Shown here: positions 48,644 through 56,780 of the stretch, piece by piece
Layout: every line of letters begins with the position of its first letter
Numbering within the stretch: the first letter of the stretch is position 1
Made by a program: the position numbers and the translations under genes
Origin: Methylomonas methanica
GTDB taxonomy: Bacteria > Pseudomonadota > Gammaproteobacteria > Methylococcales > Methylomonadaceae
Reading direction: 5' to 3'
Assembly: GCF_001644035.1 (NCBI RefSeq)
Contig: NZ_LUUG01000098.1
Coordinates: 1-64,000, forward strand
Length of the DNA stretch: 64,000 bases
Notes under the pieces: model-generated
What the model saw: only the letters and a program-made list of their open reading frames with translations
What the model was told of the DNA's origin: nothing
The model's database searches: none

Positions 48644-49004
48644 TTGATAAGGTCTGGCATGATCCGGGTGCTGATCTATTCGGGTGGTGCTTGTTTTATT
48701 GGCAAAATAGCGAGTTCTTTTCCCCTATCATTTTAGTGCGTATCGCTAGTTTCGCTGACTCAATCCTGCCGTTTAAGCGATTTGTCTTTCTCAGATCGGC
48801 TTTTACGGCATAAACTCCCCTATATGCGGCTAAGCTTTGCCGAAAAGGCGCTTTGAGCTAATGGCACACTGTTCTTACTGGAATGTCATCGACAATCGGG
48901 TACACTTTGCTGGCGCTCCAAAAACTGAGTCGTGACCCGAACTCGCTTGCCTGAGACGCTTGCAGTCAATCCAGATCATGGTTTTAAAATCGAACGGAAT
49001 TTAG
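48644..49004. other. Divergent intergenic region of the corrinoid operon
   Basis: This 361-nt gap separates the minus-strand corrinoid operon from the plus-strand receiver-kinase gene, so it must hold promoters for both. I found no consensus sigma70 or sigma54 promoter or B12 box. A TGGCACAC sequence at about 48872 lacks a matching -12 element. No open frame of interest is present. Confidence 0.5.
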
Positions 49005-50294
49005 ATGGAATCCGATAAACAATCGACAGAGCGCCAAGCCACCATTCTGTTAGTCGATGACGAGTCCATCAACCTGTCGGTTTTCGGGCAGTTTCTCGCC
49101 CCGTATTATCAGGTTTTGGTGGCCACCAGCGGGCAGAGAGCCTTGCAACTGGCGGGTGGAGCCCCGAAGCCTGATTTAATCCTGCTGGATGTGATGATGC
49201 CCGACATGGATGGCTATCAAGTCATCGGCCAGTTAAAAGCCGATCCCAAAACCGGCGACATTCCAGTGATATTCGTTACCGCCTTGACTTCCGATCTGGA
49301 GGAAGAGCGCGGTTTGTCACTTGGGGCGGTGGATTACCTTTACAAGCCGTGCCATTTGTCGATTCTATTGGCTAGAATCAAAACCCAGCTGGAGCTGAAG
49401 AATGCCCGCGATTGGCTGAAAGACCAAAATGCCTATCTGGAAACGGAAGTGCAACGCCGGCATCAGGAGAATGAGGCTGTACATTTACAATTATTGCAAT
49501 CGGAAAAACTGGCGGCAATAGGGCAATTGGCGGCCGGCATCGCACACGAAATCAATAATCCCATCGGTTTTGTCAATTCCAATTTGAATACGCTGGACAG
49601 CTATTTGCGTGATGTTTTTTGCGTGGTGGATGCCAGCAACGCGGCCTTGGACGAAAAACCCCTATCGGAGGAGACGCTGCAAAGCTTGCGCGAGCTGAAA
49701 CAAGCCAAGCAGCTTGAATATTTACGTAATGATATTCCGGAATTGATCGCCGAATCGATGGAAGGCTTGACGCGGGTGCGCGACATTATTCAGGATTTGA
49801 AGGATTTTGCGCATGCCGACAAAAACGAATGGGAGTTGGGCGATTTGCATAAGGGTCTGGATTCCACGCTGAATATTATCGCCAACGAGCTGAAATACCA
49901 TTGCACGGTACATAAACAGTACGGCGAAATTCCCCAGATTTATTGTTTGTCTTCGCAATTGAATCAGGTGTTTATGAATTTGCTGATCAATGCCGCGCAA
50001 TCCATCGAAACCAAAGGCGATATTCATATTCGTACCGGTCGCGCCGACCAGAATGTGTGGGTGGAAATCAGCGATAGCGGCAAAGGTATTGCTCCTGAGA
50101 ACTTGCCGCGTTTGTTTGAGCCGTTTTTTACCACCAAGCCGGTCGGCAAGGGCACCGGATTGGGGCTGTCGGTATCCCAAAATATCGTGCGTAAGCATGG
50201 CGGTAAAATCGAAGTGACCAGCCAGCTTGGGCAGGGTAGTCGGTTTCGAGTCTGGCTGCCGATTCGGCCGCCGGAATTGGGGGCCGCCGAATAG
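49005..50294 (+). CDS. Receiver-histidine kinase hybrid
   Basis: This 429-aa soluble protein has an N-terminal receiver domain (LLVDDESIN, phospho-acceptor Asp in LLDVMMPDMDG), a coiled-coil linker, a HisKA-like region with AAGIAHEINNPIGFVNSN and an ATPase domain (MNLLINAAQSI, DSGKGIAPENL, GTGLGLSVSQNIV). With the receiver in front, it may take phosphate from another kinase, perhaps that of the divergent corrinoid operon, and pass it on. The following gene encodes another receiver. Confidence 0.9.
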   Translation: MESDKQSTERQATILLVDDESINLSVFGQFLAPYYQVLVATSGQRALQLAGGAPKPDLILLDVMMPDMDGYQVIGQLKADPKTGDIPVIFVTALTSDLEEERGLSLGAVDYLYKPCHLSILLARIKTQLELKNARDWLKDQNAYLETEVQRRHQENEAVHLQLLQSEKLAAIGQLAAGIAHEINNPIGFVNSNLNTLDSYLRDVFCVVDASNAALDEKPLSEETLQSLRELKQAKQLEYLRNDIPELIAESMEGLTRVRDIIQDLKDFAHADKNEWELGDLHKGLDSTLNIIANELKYHCTVHKQYGEIPQIYCLSSQLNQVFMNLLINAAQSIETKGDIHIRTGRADQNVWVEISDSGKGIAPENLPRLFEPFFTTKPVGKGTGLGLSVSQNIVRKHGGKIEVTSQLGQGSRFRVWLPIRPPELGAAE

Positions 50295-50388
50295 TCTGGT
50301 GCGTCTGGCGGATTTTTAAAACCGAACTTGCAGAAGGGGCTTTACATGCCAGACTATGTCATCAATAGACCACTGTTATTGCAAAACC

Positions 50389-50928
50389 ATGAACCAGGCA
50401 GACATTAGAATACTGATCGTTGACGACGAGCCGAACGTATTGAAAGCACTGACGCGTTTGCTGAAACAATATGAGCCTGTTACCGCAATCAGCGGTGAGG
50501 AAGCCTTATTGTTAGCCGAGCAACATCGCTTCGATCTGGTGATTTCCGATTACCGGATGCCGGGGATTAACGGTATCGACTTTTTGATTTTATTCAAGCG
50601 CATGCAGCCGGATGCCGTGCGCATTGTCTTGACCGGTTTTGCCGATCTGGAAGGCGCGCAGCACGCCATTAACGAGGCGGAAGTGTTTCGCTTTATCAAC
50701 AAACCCTGGAGTAATCTGGAGATCGTCAACGTCGTCGAGAATGGTCTGGCGCACAAGCGCATGTTGTTGGAAAACCGGGCCCTGGCCGATCAGGTGCGCG
50801 CACAGCAGATACTCCTGAATGAAAAAGAAGCGATTATTAAGGCGCTCGAGGCCGAGGAGCCGGGTATCACTCAAGTCAATTGGGCGCAGGATGGCTCCAT
50901 TATTCTCGACGACGAGGATTTGCAATAG
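50389..50928 (+). CDS. Response regulator with short C-terminal tail
   Basis: About 179 aa from ATG 50389 (an alternative in-frame ATG at 50356 adds 11 residues; neither has a good ribosome site). The receiver domain has ILIVDDEPNV, phospho-acceptor Asp in LVISDYRMPGING and the Lys in FRFINKPWSN, a type usually joined to HD-GYP or other outputs. Here only a coiled-coil and an acidic tail (about 60 residues) follow, so it may act by protein contact. It probably pairs with the preceding kinase. Confidence 0.85.
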   Translation: MNQADIRILIVDDEPNVLKALTRLLKQYEPVTAISGEEALLLAEQHRFDLVISDYRMPGINGIDFLILFKRMQPDAVRIVLTGFADLEGAQHAINEAEVFRFINKPWSNLEIVNVVENGLAHKRMLLENRALADQVRAQQILLNEKEAIIKALEAEEPGITQVNWAQDGSIILDDEDLQ

Positions 50929-51021
50929 TCAGCGGTACTCCGCCGCTCCCTCCTTCGTGTTAACTGAAGATACTGTCTAAGCAGAAGAATTTTTATAACC
51001 GGTAGCGGTTTTAGAGCCGAG

Positions 51022-51798
51022 TTACAGCTGTTCAGTACGCTCGTCATTACTAAAGGCATTGAAAAATTGCTTCGCGGTTCGACCGTTTTTGGCGGCATTC
51101 TGATGGGCAAAGTCCAACGCGGCCTTGTGCAAAGCCTCTCGGTTGCCGGGATAATCGACGAAATAACTGTCGACAATGTCCAAGTAAGTCTGGGTATGTT
51201 GCGGGTAAAACGCCAGCCGCAAACCGAAGCGGTCTGAGAGCGAGATTTTTTCTTCTATGGCGTCGGAATAATGCACCTCGTTGTCAACCAGCAGGGTATC
51301 CAGATTGTCGCGCATATGTTCCGGCAGCAGATGGCGGCGATTGGAGGTGGCGTAAAACAACACATTCTCCGGTGGTAATTCAATAGAGCCTTCCAAAACG
51401 CTCTTCAGCGGCTTGTATAGGGCATCGCCGTTCTCGAAAGACAGATCGTCGCAATAAATAATGAAACGCTGATTGTGTTCGCGGATGTCGTCGACGATTT
51501 CCGGCAGATACAACAAGTCTTGTTTATCCACTTCTATGACTCTTAAGCCTTCGTGCAAATATTCGTTCAACAAGGCTTTCACCAGCGAGGACTTGCCGGT
51601 ACCGCGCGCGCCCCACAACAAGGCATTATTCGCCGGCAGTCCGGCCAGAAAGCGCAGGGTGTTGTCTATCATTTGCTGCTTTTGCGGCTCTATGCCCAGC
51701 AGTTGATCCAGCCGGATCGGGTCAATTTGCCGAACAGGACGCAGAAACGCCTGGCGCTGGCGCCAAATTGCCGCATAGGTGTGGTTCCAATCTATCAT
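51022..51798 (-). CDS. DUF815-family AAA+ ATPase
   Basis: This 258-aa ATPase of the DUF815 family has Walker A GARGTGKSSLVKA (about residues 62-74), Walker B RFIIYCDDLSF, a sensor-like LFYATSNRRHL and C-terminal arginines in SDRFGLRLAFYPQHTQTYL. It is a soluble protein of normal length for the family, whose function is not known. It is transcribed alone on the minus strand, divergent from oxyR across a 348-nt gap. Confidence 0.88.
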   Translation of the reverse strand: MIDWNHTYAAIWRQRQAFLRPVRQIDPIRLDQLLGIEPQKQQMIDNTLRFLAGLPANNALLWGARGTGKSSLVKALLNEYLHEGLRVIEVDKQDLLYLPEIVDDIREHNQRFIIYCDDLSFENGDALYKPLKSVLEGSIELPPENVLFYATSNRRHLLPEHMRDNLDTLLVDNEVHYSDAIEEKISLSDRFGLRLAFYPQHTQTYLDIVDSYFVDYPGNREALHKAALDFAHQNAAKNGRTAKQFFNAFSNDERTEQL

Positions 51799-52146
51799 CT
51801 GTGATCCTTTGCTGGGGCCGGTCGAAGTGCCGGTTTGTGTAAAGAAATGGATATTGTATAAATTTTAGACAATTTAACACCACTCTAAGCACAGCAACAA
51901 CTTAGCGCGGCTTTTAACGGGTTGCCAACAGAGTTATCCACAGATTTTGTGGGAAAGTTATAGCTGTTGTGGAAATGTGGCTATCCACTATAGCCGGTAT
52001 ATGCCGCTAGCACGGGCAACTTCGCACTGCGAAGACTTTATTTTAGATCGCGGCTTTGGTGACCGAAACTCGTTTCTGCCGGATGGTCGACTTATAATCG
52101 ATTGTTATCATTTAAACGATAGCTATTGGCTATTTGCGGGGTGGCT
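51799..52146. other. Intergenic region DUF815-oxyR
   Basis: No gene seen. It holds one perfect DnaA box (TTATCCACA at 51934-51942) with two looser relatives (TTGTGGAAA, CTATCCAC) nearby, and an OxyR-like site next to oxyR. A single DnaA box is not an origin; it may be chance or DnaA-linked regulation. Confidence 0.5.
52097..52133 (+). promoter_or_regulatory. Candidate OxyR binding site, oxyR autoregulation
   Basis: The motif ATAG-N7-CTAT is perfect at 52119-52133, with the extra T of the consensus at position 6. A weaker first half (ATCG...TCAT, 52097-52111) lies 7 nt upstream, giving the four-element spacing of OxyR sites. It ends 13 nt before the oxyR start, as expected for self-repression. 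Confidence 0.6.
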
Positions 52147-53028
52147 ATGAATCTGCGGGATTTACATTATTTAATCGCCGTTGCCGACCTGCGCAGCTTT
52201 GTGCAGGCGGCCGACCGTTGCTGCATCAGCCAGCCGACCTTGAGTACCCCGATAAAAAAGTTGGAAGACGAATTGGGTATCCAGATTTTCGAGCGCACCA
52301 ATAAAAAAGTGCTGCCTACCGAACTGGGCGAGCAGATCGTGGCGTCGGCAAGGCGTATCTTGAAGGAACAAGACAATATCAAGGAACTGGCCGCCACAGC
52401 CCAGGACCCGCTGGCCGGCAACCTGCGTTTCGGTGCCTTTCCCACCCTGGCTACCTATTTGTTTCCGCCACTGGTACCCTTAATCAAAAGGGATTTACCG
52501 CGCATCCGGCTGATTTTGGTGGAGGAAAAAACCGAACAACTGTTACAGCAACTCCGCAGCGGGCAAATGGATTGCGCCTTGCTGGCTCTGCCGATTTACG
52601 AGGACTTTCTGGAAAGCCAGGCCTTGTTCGACGATGAGTTTTTGCTGGCGGTGGCTGACGGTCATCCGTTGGCGGCCAAGCCGCAAGTCGAACAAGACGA
52701 TCTAAACGGCGAACATTTGCTGTTGCTTGACGAAGGCCATTGCTTACGCGGTCATGCGCTGCAAATCTGCCAAACAGTCGGTGCCGACGAAGAACAAGAC
52801 CTTCGCGCCACTAGTCTGGAAACCTTGTGGCAAATGGTTCACGCCGGCACCGGCATCACCTTTATGCCGCGAATCGCAGTTCGCGAGGAACAGGGGATCT
52901 GTTATCTACCTTTCGCGGAGCCGGCGCCGAGCCGGACCATAGGTATGGTTTGGCGCAAAACCAGTGCCAGAGGGGAGCTGATTCAGCGATTGAATGGATT
53001 GGTGTGGGAGGCGGCTAAGGGTGCATAG
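52147..53028 (+). CDS. oxyR: Hydrogen peroxide-sensing regulator OxyR
   Basis: About 293 aa from ATG 52147, preceded by GGGGTGG. It has an N-terminal LysR-type helix-turn-helix (SFVQAADRCCISQPTLS) and a substrate-binding domain with the redox pair Cys199 and Cys208 in DEGHCLRGHALQIC, at the same residue numbers as in E. coli OxyR. Peroxide oxidises the pair to a disulphide and turns on catalase and peroxidase genes. An OxyR-like site lies just upstream. The start at 52126 is rejected as it adds unrelated residues. Confidence 0.94.
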   Translation: MNLRDLHYLIAVADLRSFVQAADRCCISQPTLSTPIKKLEDELGIQIFERTNKKVLPTELGEQIVASARRILKEQDNIKELAATAQDPLAGNLRFGAFPTLATYLFPPLVPLIKRDLPRIRLILVEEKTEQLLQQLRSGQMDCALLALPIYEDFLESQALFDDEFLLAVADGHPLAAKPQVEQDDLNGEHLLLLDEGHCLRGHALQICQTVGADEEQDLRATSLETLWQMVHAGTGITFMPRIAVREEQGICYLPFAEPAPSRTIGMVWRKTSARGELIQRLNGLVWEAAKGA

Positions 53029-53464
53029 GTTTATGCTGCTGCCGTGAAGAATATGTTTTTGGCAGTTTGTGCGTCGAGGTTCAAGTGACTGTTTCCACAA
53101 AAAACCTCGTTAGTTTTTTACCCGGCGAGTCCGGCTATCCACTGTTGATATTTGCTAGAATAAATTTGCGCTTGGCCTAAAAAAGAAAGCCGGCCCGACT
53201 ATCGTATGTCCGTTTAAAAACCGAGGAATTCGCTACGTCATATTGGCGCCCCACCCGTCGTGAAATTACAAATCGTCTAAAATTTGCAAAGTCCTTAATC
53301 CTTAGGACGTCATAAGTAACATCCTGATGCGCGGAATGACATAAGGCTGAACATAAGGCGTGATAAAGATAGCGACTTATTGCCTCCAATGCCTTGAACC
53401 TTATCGCCTTAACAACCACGTTTCCCGATTTCAACGCCGGGCTTTTACCTTGGGAGTACCGATC
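53029..53464. other. Intergenic region before the VPLPx-CTERM gene
   Basis: A 436-nt stretch with no convincing gene. An 85-codon minus-strand frame (53177-53434) lacks a ribosome site and any motif. A short palindrome GTCCT-N8-AGGAC lies near 53291-53308. A promoter for the downstream gene must be here, but I cannot place it. Confidence 0.5.
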
Positions 53465-54133
53465 ATGAACAACAACCAGATATTACCTGTTGCTATTGCA
53501 CTGCTGATTTCGCAGCCAGTTCACGCCAGTGTGTCCAGTTCGTTCGATGTAAACAGCGAGAACTGGCAAATCGTCAGTTTTGCCGATTTCAGCCAGAACA
53601 ATTATTCGATCATCGGCCAATACCAATCCAGTTACGTGTCAGGTGGTGGCAATCCCGGCAATTATCTCGCCGCCAGTGATCCGGACAGCGGCGATTTTAC
53701 CTTCTCTGCCCCTGCTGCTTTCCTGGGGCCGCAGGCCGGCGCTACCGGATTGTCCTATGATTTGACGTATCGCGATGGCGATGTCAATTGGCAAACCACC
53801 GACGTCATGTTGGTAGGCAACGGTCTGCGCTTGCTATGGAAGCGGGACCCGAACATCGTGCCAAATAGTGGTTGGACTCATGTCAGCCTGAGCTTGGCAC
53901 CGTCCTCCGAATGGCGGCTGGGCACTACAGACGGGGCGTTGGCCAGTCAAAGTGATTTTCATAATGTGTTGTCCGACTTGAGTGGGCTTTATATTCACGG
54001 CGAATACACCAACGGCATTATTGAAACTGCAGGGTTGGATAATGTGGTTTTGCAGACGGTGCCGTTGCCGGGGGCGTTTTGGTTATTTGGCGTGGGGGTT
54101 GCGGGGTTTTGGTCGCGTATTCGTCGAGCGTAA
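53465..54133 (+). CDS. Exported VPLPx-CTERM (exosortase-sorted) protein
   Basis: From ATG 53465 (GGGAG upstream) the product is 222 aa with a signal peptide (residues about 4-20, PVHA cleavage) and a C-terminal VPLPGAFWLFGVGVAGFWSRIRR, the sorting signal of the PEP-CTERM/VPLPA-CTERM system: motif, membrane helix and basic tail. The middle is a beta-sandwich resembling laminin-B/IV-type domains (NSENWQIVSFADF, VMLVGNGLRLLW). It is probably processed by an exosortase and displayed at the surface. The hairpin array begins 22 nt after its stop. Confidence 0.88.
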   Translation: MNNNQILPVAIALLISQPVHASVSSSFDVNSENWQIVSFADFSQNNYSIIGQYQSSYVSGGGNPGNYLAASDPDSGDFTFSAPAAFLGPQAGATGLSYDLTYRDGDVNWQTTDVMLVGNGLRLLWKRDPNIVPNSGWTHVSLSLAPSSEWRLGTTDGALASQSDFHNVLSDLSGLYIHGEYTNGIIETAGLDNVVLQTVPLPGAFWLFGVGVAGFWSRIRRA

Positions 54134-54155
54134 CGCGCTGACTTGTTATGTTGTT

Positions 54156-54480
54156 GTGTCGCTGGCGCGACGGCTGGTTTTAATGTCGGTTCTCGGACCG
54201 ACGACCGAGGTACTTTCTTTTGCTCCGCCAAAAGAAAGTACCCAAAGAAAAGGCGGCCCGGATGCCGCTTATTCCCTGCGCTCCTCGCTTTTGAACGGGG
54301 TTGCCGAAAGGGGCTTCCTGCCCCTTCGGCAACGCGATGCATCCATGCATCGCCCCTACGGGCTGCTCACTCGGTACATCCATGTACCTCGCCCTTCGGG
54401 TGCTGCGCATGCAAATCGGCTATCCTGCCGATTTGTCCGTTCAAAAGCTCCGGTGCTCGGCGCGGCATACGGGAGAAAAC
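54156..54480 (+). repeat. Hairpin-chain element, copy A
   Basis: A chain of hairpins: a perfect 14-bp stem (GGTACTTTCTTTTG, 54209-54242), then an outer stem CTTTTGAACGG/CCGTTCAAAAG (54288-54298 with 54437-54447, perfect) enclosing stems at 54303-54330, 54334-54353, 54373-54388 and 54413-54434. Apical loops share a TCC-rich core (ttcct, tcca, cc, tatcct). Copy B is the same structure inverted, with different but still paired stem bases. Short open frames across it are chance. Confidence 0.88.
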
Positions 54481-54508
54481 CATCCCGATTTTCAGTGGCC
54501 CTCTGTAG

Positions 54509-54534
54509 GTCCGATTAGCGAAGCGTAATCGGAC
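54509..54534 (+). repeat. GCGAAGCG-loop palindrome
   Basis: GTCCGATTA and TAATCGGAC form a perfect 9-bp stem with loop GCGAAGCG, in the 218-nt spacer between the two hairpin chains. Confidence 0.75.
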
Positions 54535-54614
54535 GCATGTTGGCAACGCCTCAATCAGTTAGGGCCTGTGCTACCTCGCAAAAGTCCAAACGACGTTTCG
54601 CATACCTCTCGTTC

Positions 54615-54640
54615 CTCCGAATACGCTTCGCTATTCGGAG
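54615..54640 (-). repeat. GCGAAGCG-loop palindrome, inverted
   Basis: CTCCGAATA and TATTCGGAG form a perfect 9-bp stem with loop CGCTTCGC, the reverse complement of the loop at 54518. The stem differs from its partner but is fully paired. Confidence 0.75.
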
Positions 54641-54698
54641 CTACACCATCATTCCTCTAAATCCAAAAAAACCATCAAAGCCCTTTGAGCTCGCGACG

Positions 54699-55024
54699 GG
54701 GTTTCCCCGTATGCCGCGCCGAGCACCGGGGCTTTTATCGAGACAAATCGGCAGGATTGCCGATTTGCATGCGGAGCACCCGAAGGGCGAGGCACAGGGA
54801 AGTGCCGAGTGAGTAGCCCGAAGGGGTGCGGCAGGGATGCCGCACGTCGGCGGAGGGGCTGGGAAGCCCGTTCTGCCGACCCTCGATAAAAGCTTCGGAG
54901 CGCAGGACTAAAGCGGCATCCGGGTGGCTTTTCTTTTGGTGACTTTTCTTTGGCCAAACAAAGAAAAGTTACTCGGCTGTCGGGCCGAGACCCGACATTA
55001 AAACAACCGTCGCGTCAGCGACAC
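54699..55024 (-). repeat. Hairpin-chain element, copy B (inverted)
   Basis: The reverse complement aligns along its full length with copy A. The outer stem is GCTTTTATCGAG/CTCGATAAAAGC (54731-54742 with 54882-54893, perfect). Inner stems are at 54745-54766 (AAATCGGC, the same in both copies), 54791-54806 (GGCAC/GTGCC), 54826-54845 (GTGCGGC/GCCGCAC) and 54846-54880. Three inner stems and the outer stem differ in sequence from copy A but keep pairing. Confidence 0.88.
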
Positions 55025-55061
55025 CTACGCCCCTAATCAGACGCAAACTTTACAATTCATC

Positions 55062-55085
55062 CCCGATTACGCTTCGCAAATCGGG
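55062..55085 (-). repeat. GCGAAGCG-loop palindrome near gspA
   Basis: CCCGATT and AATCGGG form a 7-bp stem around a loop containing CGCTTCGC, a third member of the family found at 54509 and 54615. The rest of the gap up to the gspA start at 55175 shows no gene. Confidence 0.65.
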
Positions 55086-55174
55086 ACTACCACTGAAGTC
55101 GCATAGACTTTTAAGTGCAATTCGCCTCGGTTTGAATTAGCATCGTGACACCATTTTCTTGAAGCACCCGAACT

Positions 55175-56770
55175 TTGTATCAGCAATACTTCAATTTCAG
55201 CGAATTGCCTTTTTCGATCTCGCCCGACCCGCATTTCATGTACATGAGCGAGCGGCATCAGGAAGGTCTGGCGCATTTGCTCTACGGCATCAACAGGGGC
55301 GGCGGTTTCGTCGCCCTGACCGGCGAAGTAGGCACCGGGAAAACCACGCTCTGTCACTGCTTGCTCCAGCAGTTGCCGGATAACGTCGATATCGCCCTGA
55401 TATTAAACCCCAAGCTGACGGCTCTGGAACTACTGGCAACCATCTGCGACGAATTGGGCATCCGCCATAACAGCATGCCGATAACGGCAAAAAATCTGAT
55501 CGATGCTATCAATCACTATCTGCTGACCGCGTATGCCAACGGGCGGCGGACGGTTTTGCTGATCGATGAGGCCCAGAACCTGAGCATGACAGTGCTGGAA
55601 CAAATTCGGCTATTGACCAATCTGGAAACCAGCAAGGCCAAGTTGCTGCAAATCATTCTGGTCGGCCAACCCGAGTTGAACAAAATGCTGGCGCGCCAGG
55701 ATCTGCGTCAGCTCAATCAGCGCATCACCGCGCGCTACCATTTACTGCCGCTTTCGCTAGAAGAGACCCGGGCTTATATTCAACATCGGCTAAGGGTCTG
55801 CAAAGGCAACTACCGTCTGTTCAACCCGGCGGCAATCCGCAAGGTTTACCAGTATTCGAGCGGCGTGCCGCGATTGATCAATATTTTGTGCGACCGCGCC
55901 TTGCTGGGTGCCTATGCGACCAATGCCGGGGTAATTACGCCGGCAATTATTCGCCGGGCGGCGGCAGAAGTGATGGGCTCGGCCCGGTTTATGCCGCGAT
56001 GGTACTTGGCGGCGGCTTTGGTTTTGTGCTTTGCAGTTGTGACGGGATTTGAGCTATGGCGTCCGGCTTTATCTTTGATCAAGCCTGCTAAGCCGGTCGC
56101 GACCCAGCAAACTGCCTTGCCGCCCCCCGTGACCGCAAAGATAGCAGAACCCAGCCTCAATCAACATCTTGAGAATACGGGACTGACATTGACGGGCGCA
56201 TTCGCTGAAGCACTGCAAGTTTGGCGGGAAACGGCGCCAGCCGACTCAGCACTGGACTGCCATGCGGTCGCCGCTCTGGGATTGAGTTGCTTATCAGGAA
56301 AAGCGAGTTGGCAAGAATTGCTGAGCATAGACCGCCCGGCCATTTTGGCGTTTTCGGGCCCTGCCGAGCAAAAGCGCTACGCTTTGTTGACCGGTGTTGA
56401 TAACGATCATGCTGAAATCCGCGTCAAGAATGATACCCTGCGATTTCCACTCGCCGAACTGTTGACGAACTGGGACGGCAATTATCTGCTGCTGTGGCGA
56501 CCGCCGCGTCCAGGGATTACGGAAATCGCACCGCAACAGCAATCCGACGCTGTGCTCTGGCTGCGCGAACGGCTGGAGAAGATCAACGGGAAGCCTGCCG
56601 GCGACATGGCATCCCACGTTTTCGATGAACCCCTCAAAGCCGAGCTGATTGCTTTCCAACGCCGGCAACATCTGACACCCGACGGTATAGCCGGTGCCCG
56701 CACCCTGATACATTTGGATAACCAAAGCGGAGCTGCTGCTTCGCCCCATTTGGCAATAACCACTCGCTAG
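55175..56770 (+). CDS. gspA: GspA/ExeA-type secretion ATPase with peptidoglycan-binding domain
   Basis: This 531-aa protein has an N-terminal AAA ATPase of the ExeA type (YFNFSELPFSISPDP, Walker A GEVGTGKTTL near residues 50-59, Walker B VLLIDEAQNL), one membrane helix near residues 275-292, a periplasmic domain resembling a peptidase-C39-like fold and a C-terminal peptidoglycan-binding domain (LIAFQRRQHLTPDGIAGARTL). With GspB it remodels peptidoglycan so that the type II secretin can assemble. The start is TTG 55175, chosen because family members begin M-Y-x-x-Y-F. Followed by gspB 10 nt later. Confidence 0.9.
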   Translation: MYQQYFNFSELPFSISPDPHFMYMSERHQEGLAHLLYGINRGGGFVALTGEVGTGKTTLCHCLLQQLPDNVDIALILNPKLTALELLATICDELGIRHNSMPITAKNLIDAINHYLLTAYANGRRTVLLIDEAQNLSMTVLEQIRLLTNLETSKAKLLQIILVGQPELNKMLARQDLRQLNQRITARYHLLPLSLEETRAYIQHRLRVCKGNYRLFNPAAIRKVYQYSSGVPRLINILCDRALLGAYATNAGVITPAIIRRAAAEVMGSARFMPRWYLAAALVLCFAVVTGFELWRPALSLIKPAKPVATQQTALPPPVTAKIAEPSLNQHLENTGLTLTGAFAEALQVWRETAPADSALDCHAVAALGLSCLSGKASWQELLSIDRPAILAFSGPAEQKRYALLTGVDNDHAEIRVKNDTLRFPLAELLTNWDGNYLLLWRPPRPGITEIAPQQQSDAVLWLRERLEKINGKPAGDMASHVFDEPLKAELIAFQRRQHLTPDGIAGARTLIHLDNQSGAAASPHLAITTR

Positions 56771-56780
56771 GCTTGTTGAT

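Noticed and set aside
48644-49004. Cobalamin riboswitch upstream of the RACo gene, or sigma54 site at TGGCACAC
   Set aside because: No B12 box or supporting stems seen by eye; the -12 half of a sigma54 promoter is missing.
51934-51942. DnaA box as part of a replication origin
   Set aside because: Only one perfect box, no dnaA, dnaN or AT-rich unwinding element nearby.
53177-53434. 85-codon minus-strand frame
   Set aside because: No ribosome site, no recognisable domain, and overlap with the upstream region of a well-supported gene.
54180-54957. Several open frames across the hairpin chains (both strands)
   Set aside because: They fall inside the structured repeats, have no ribosome sites, and their translations are low-complexity products of inverted sequence.
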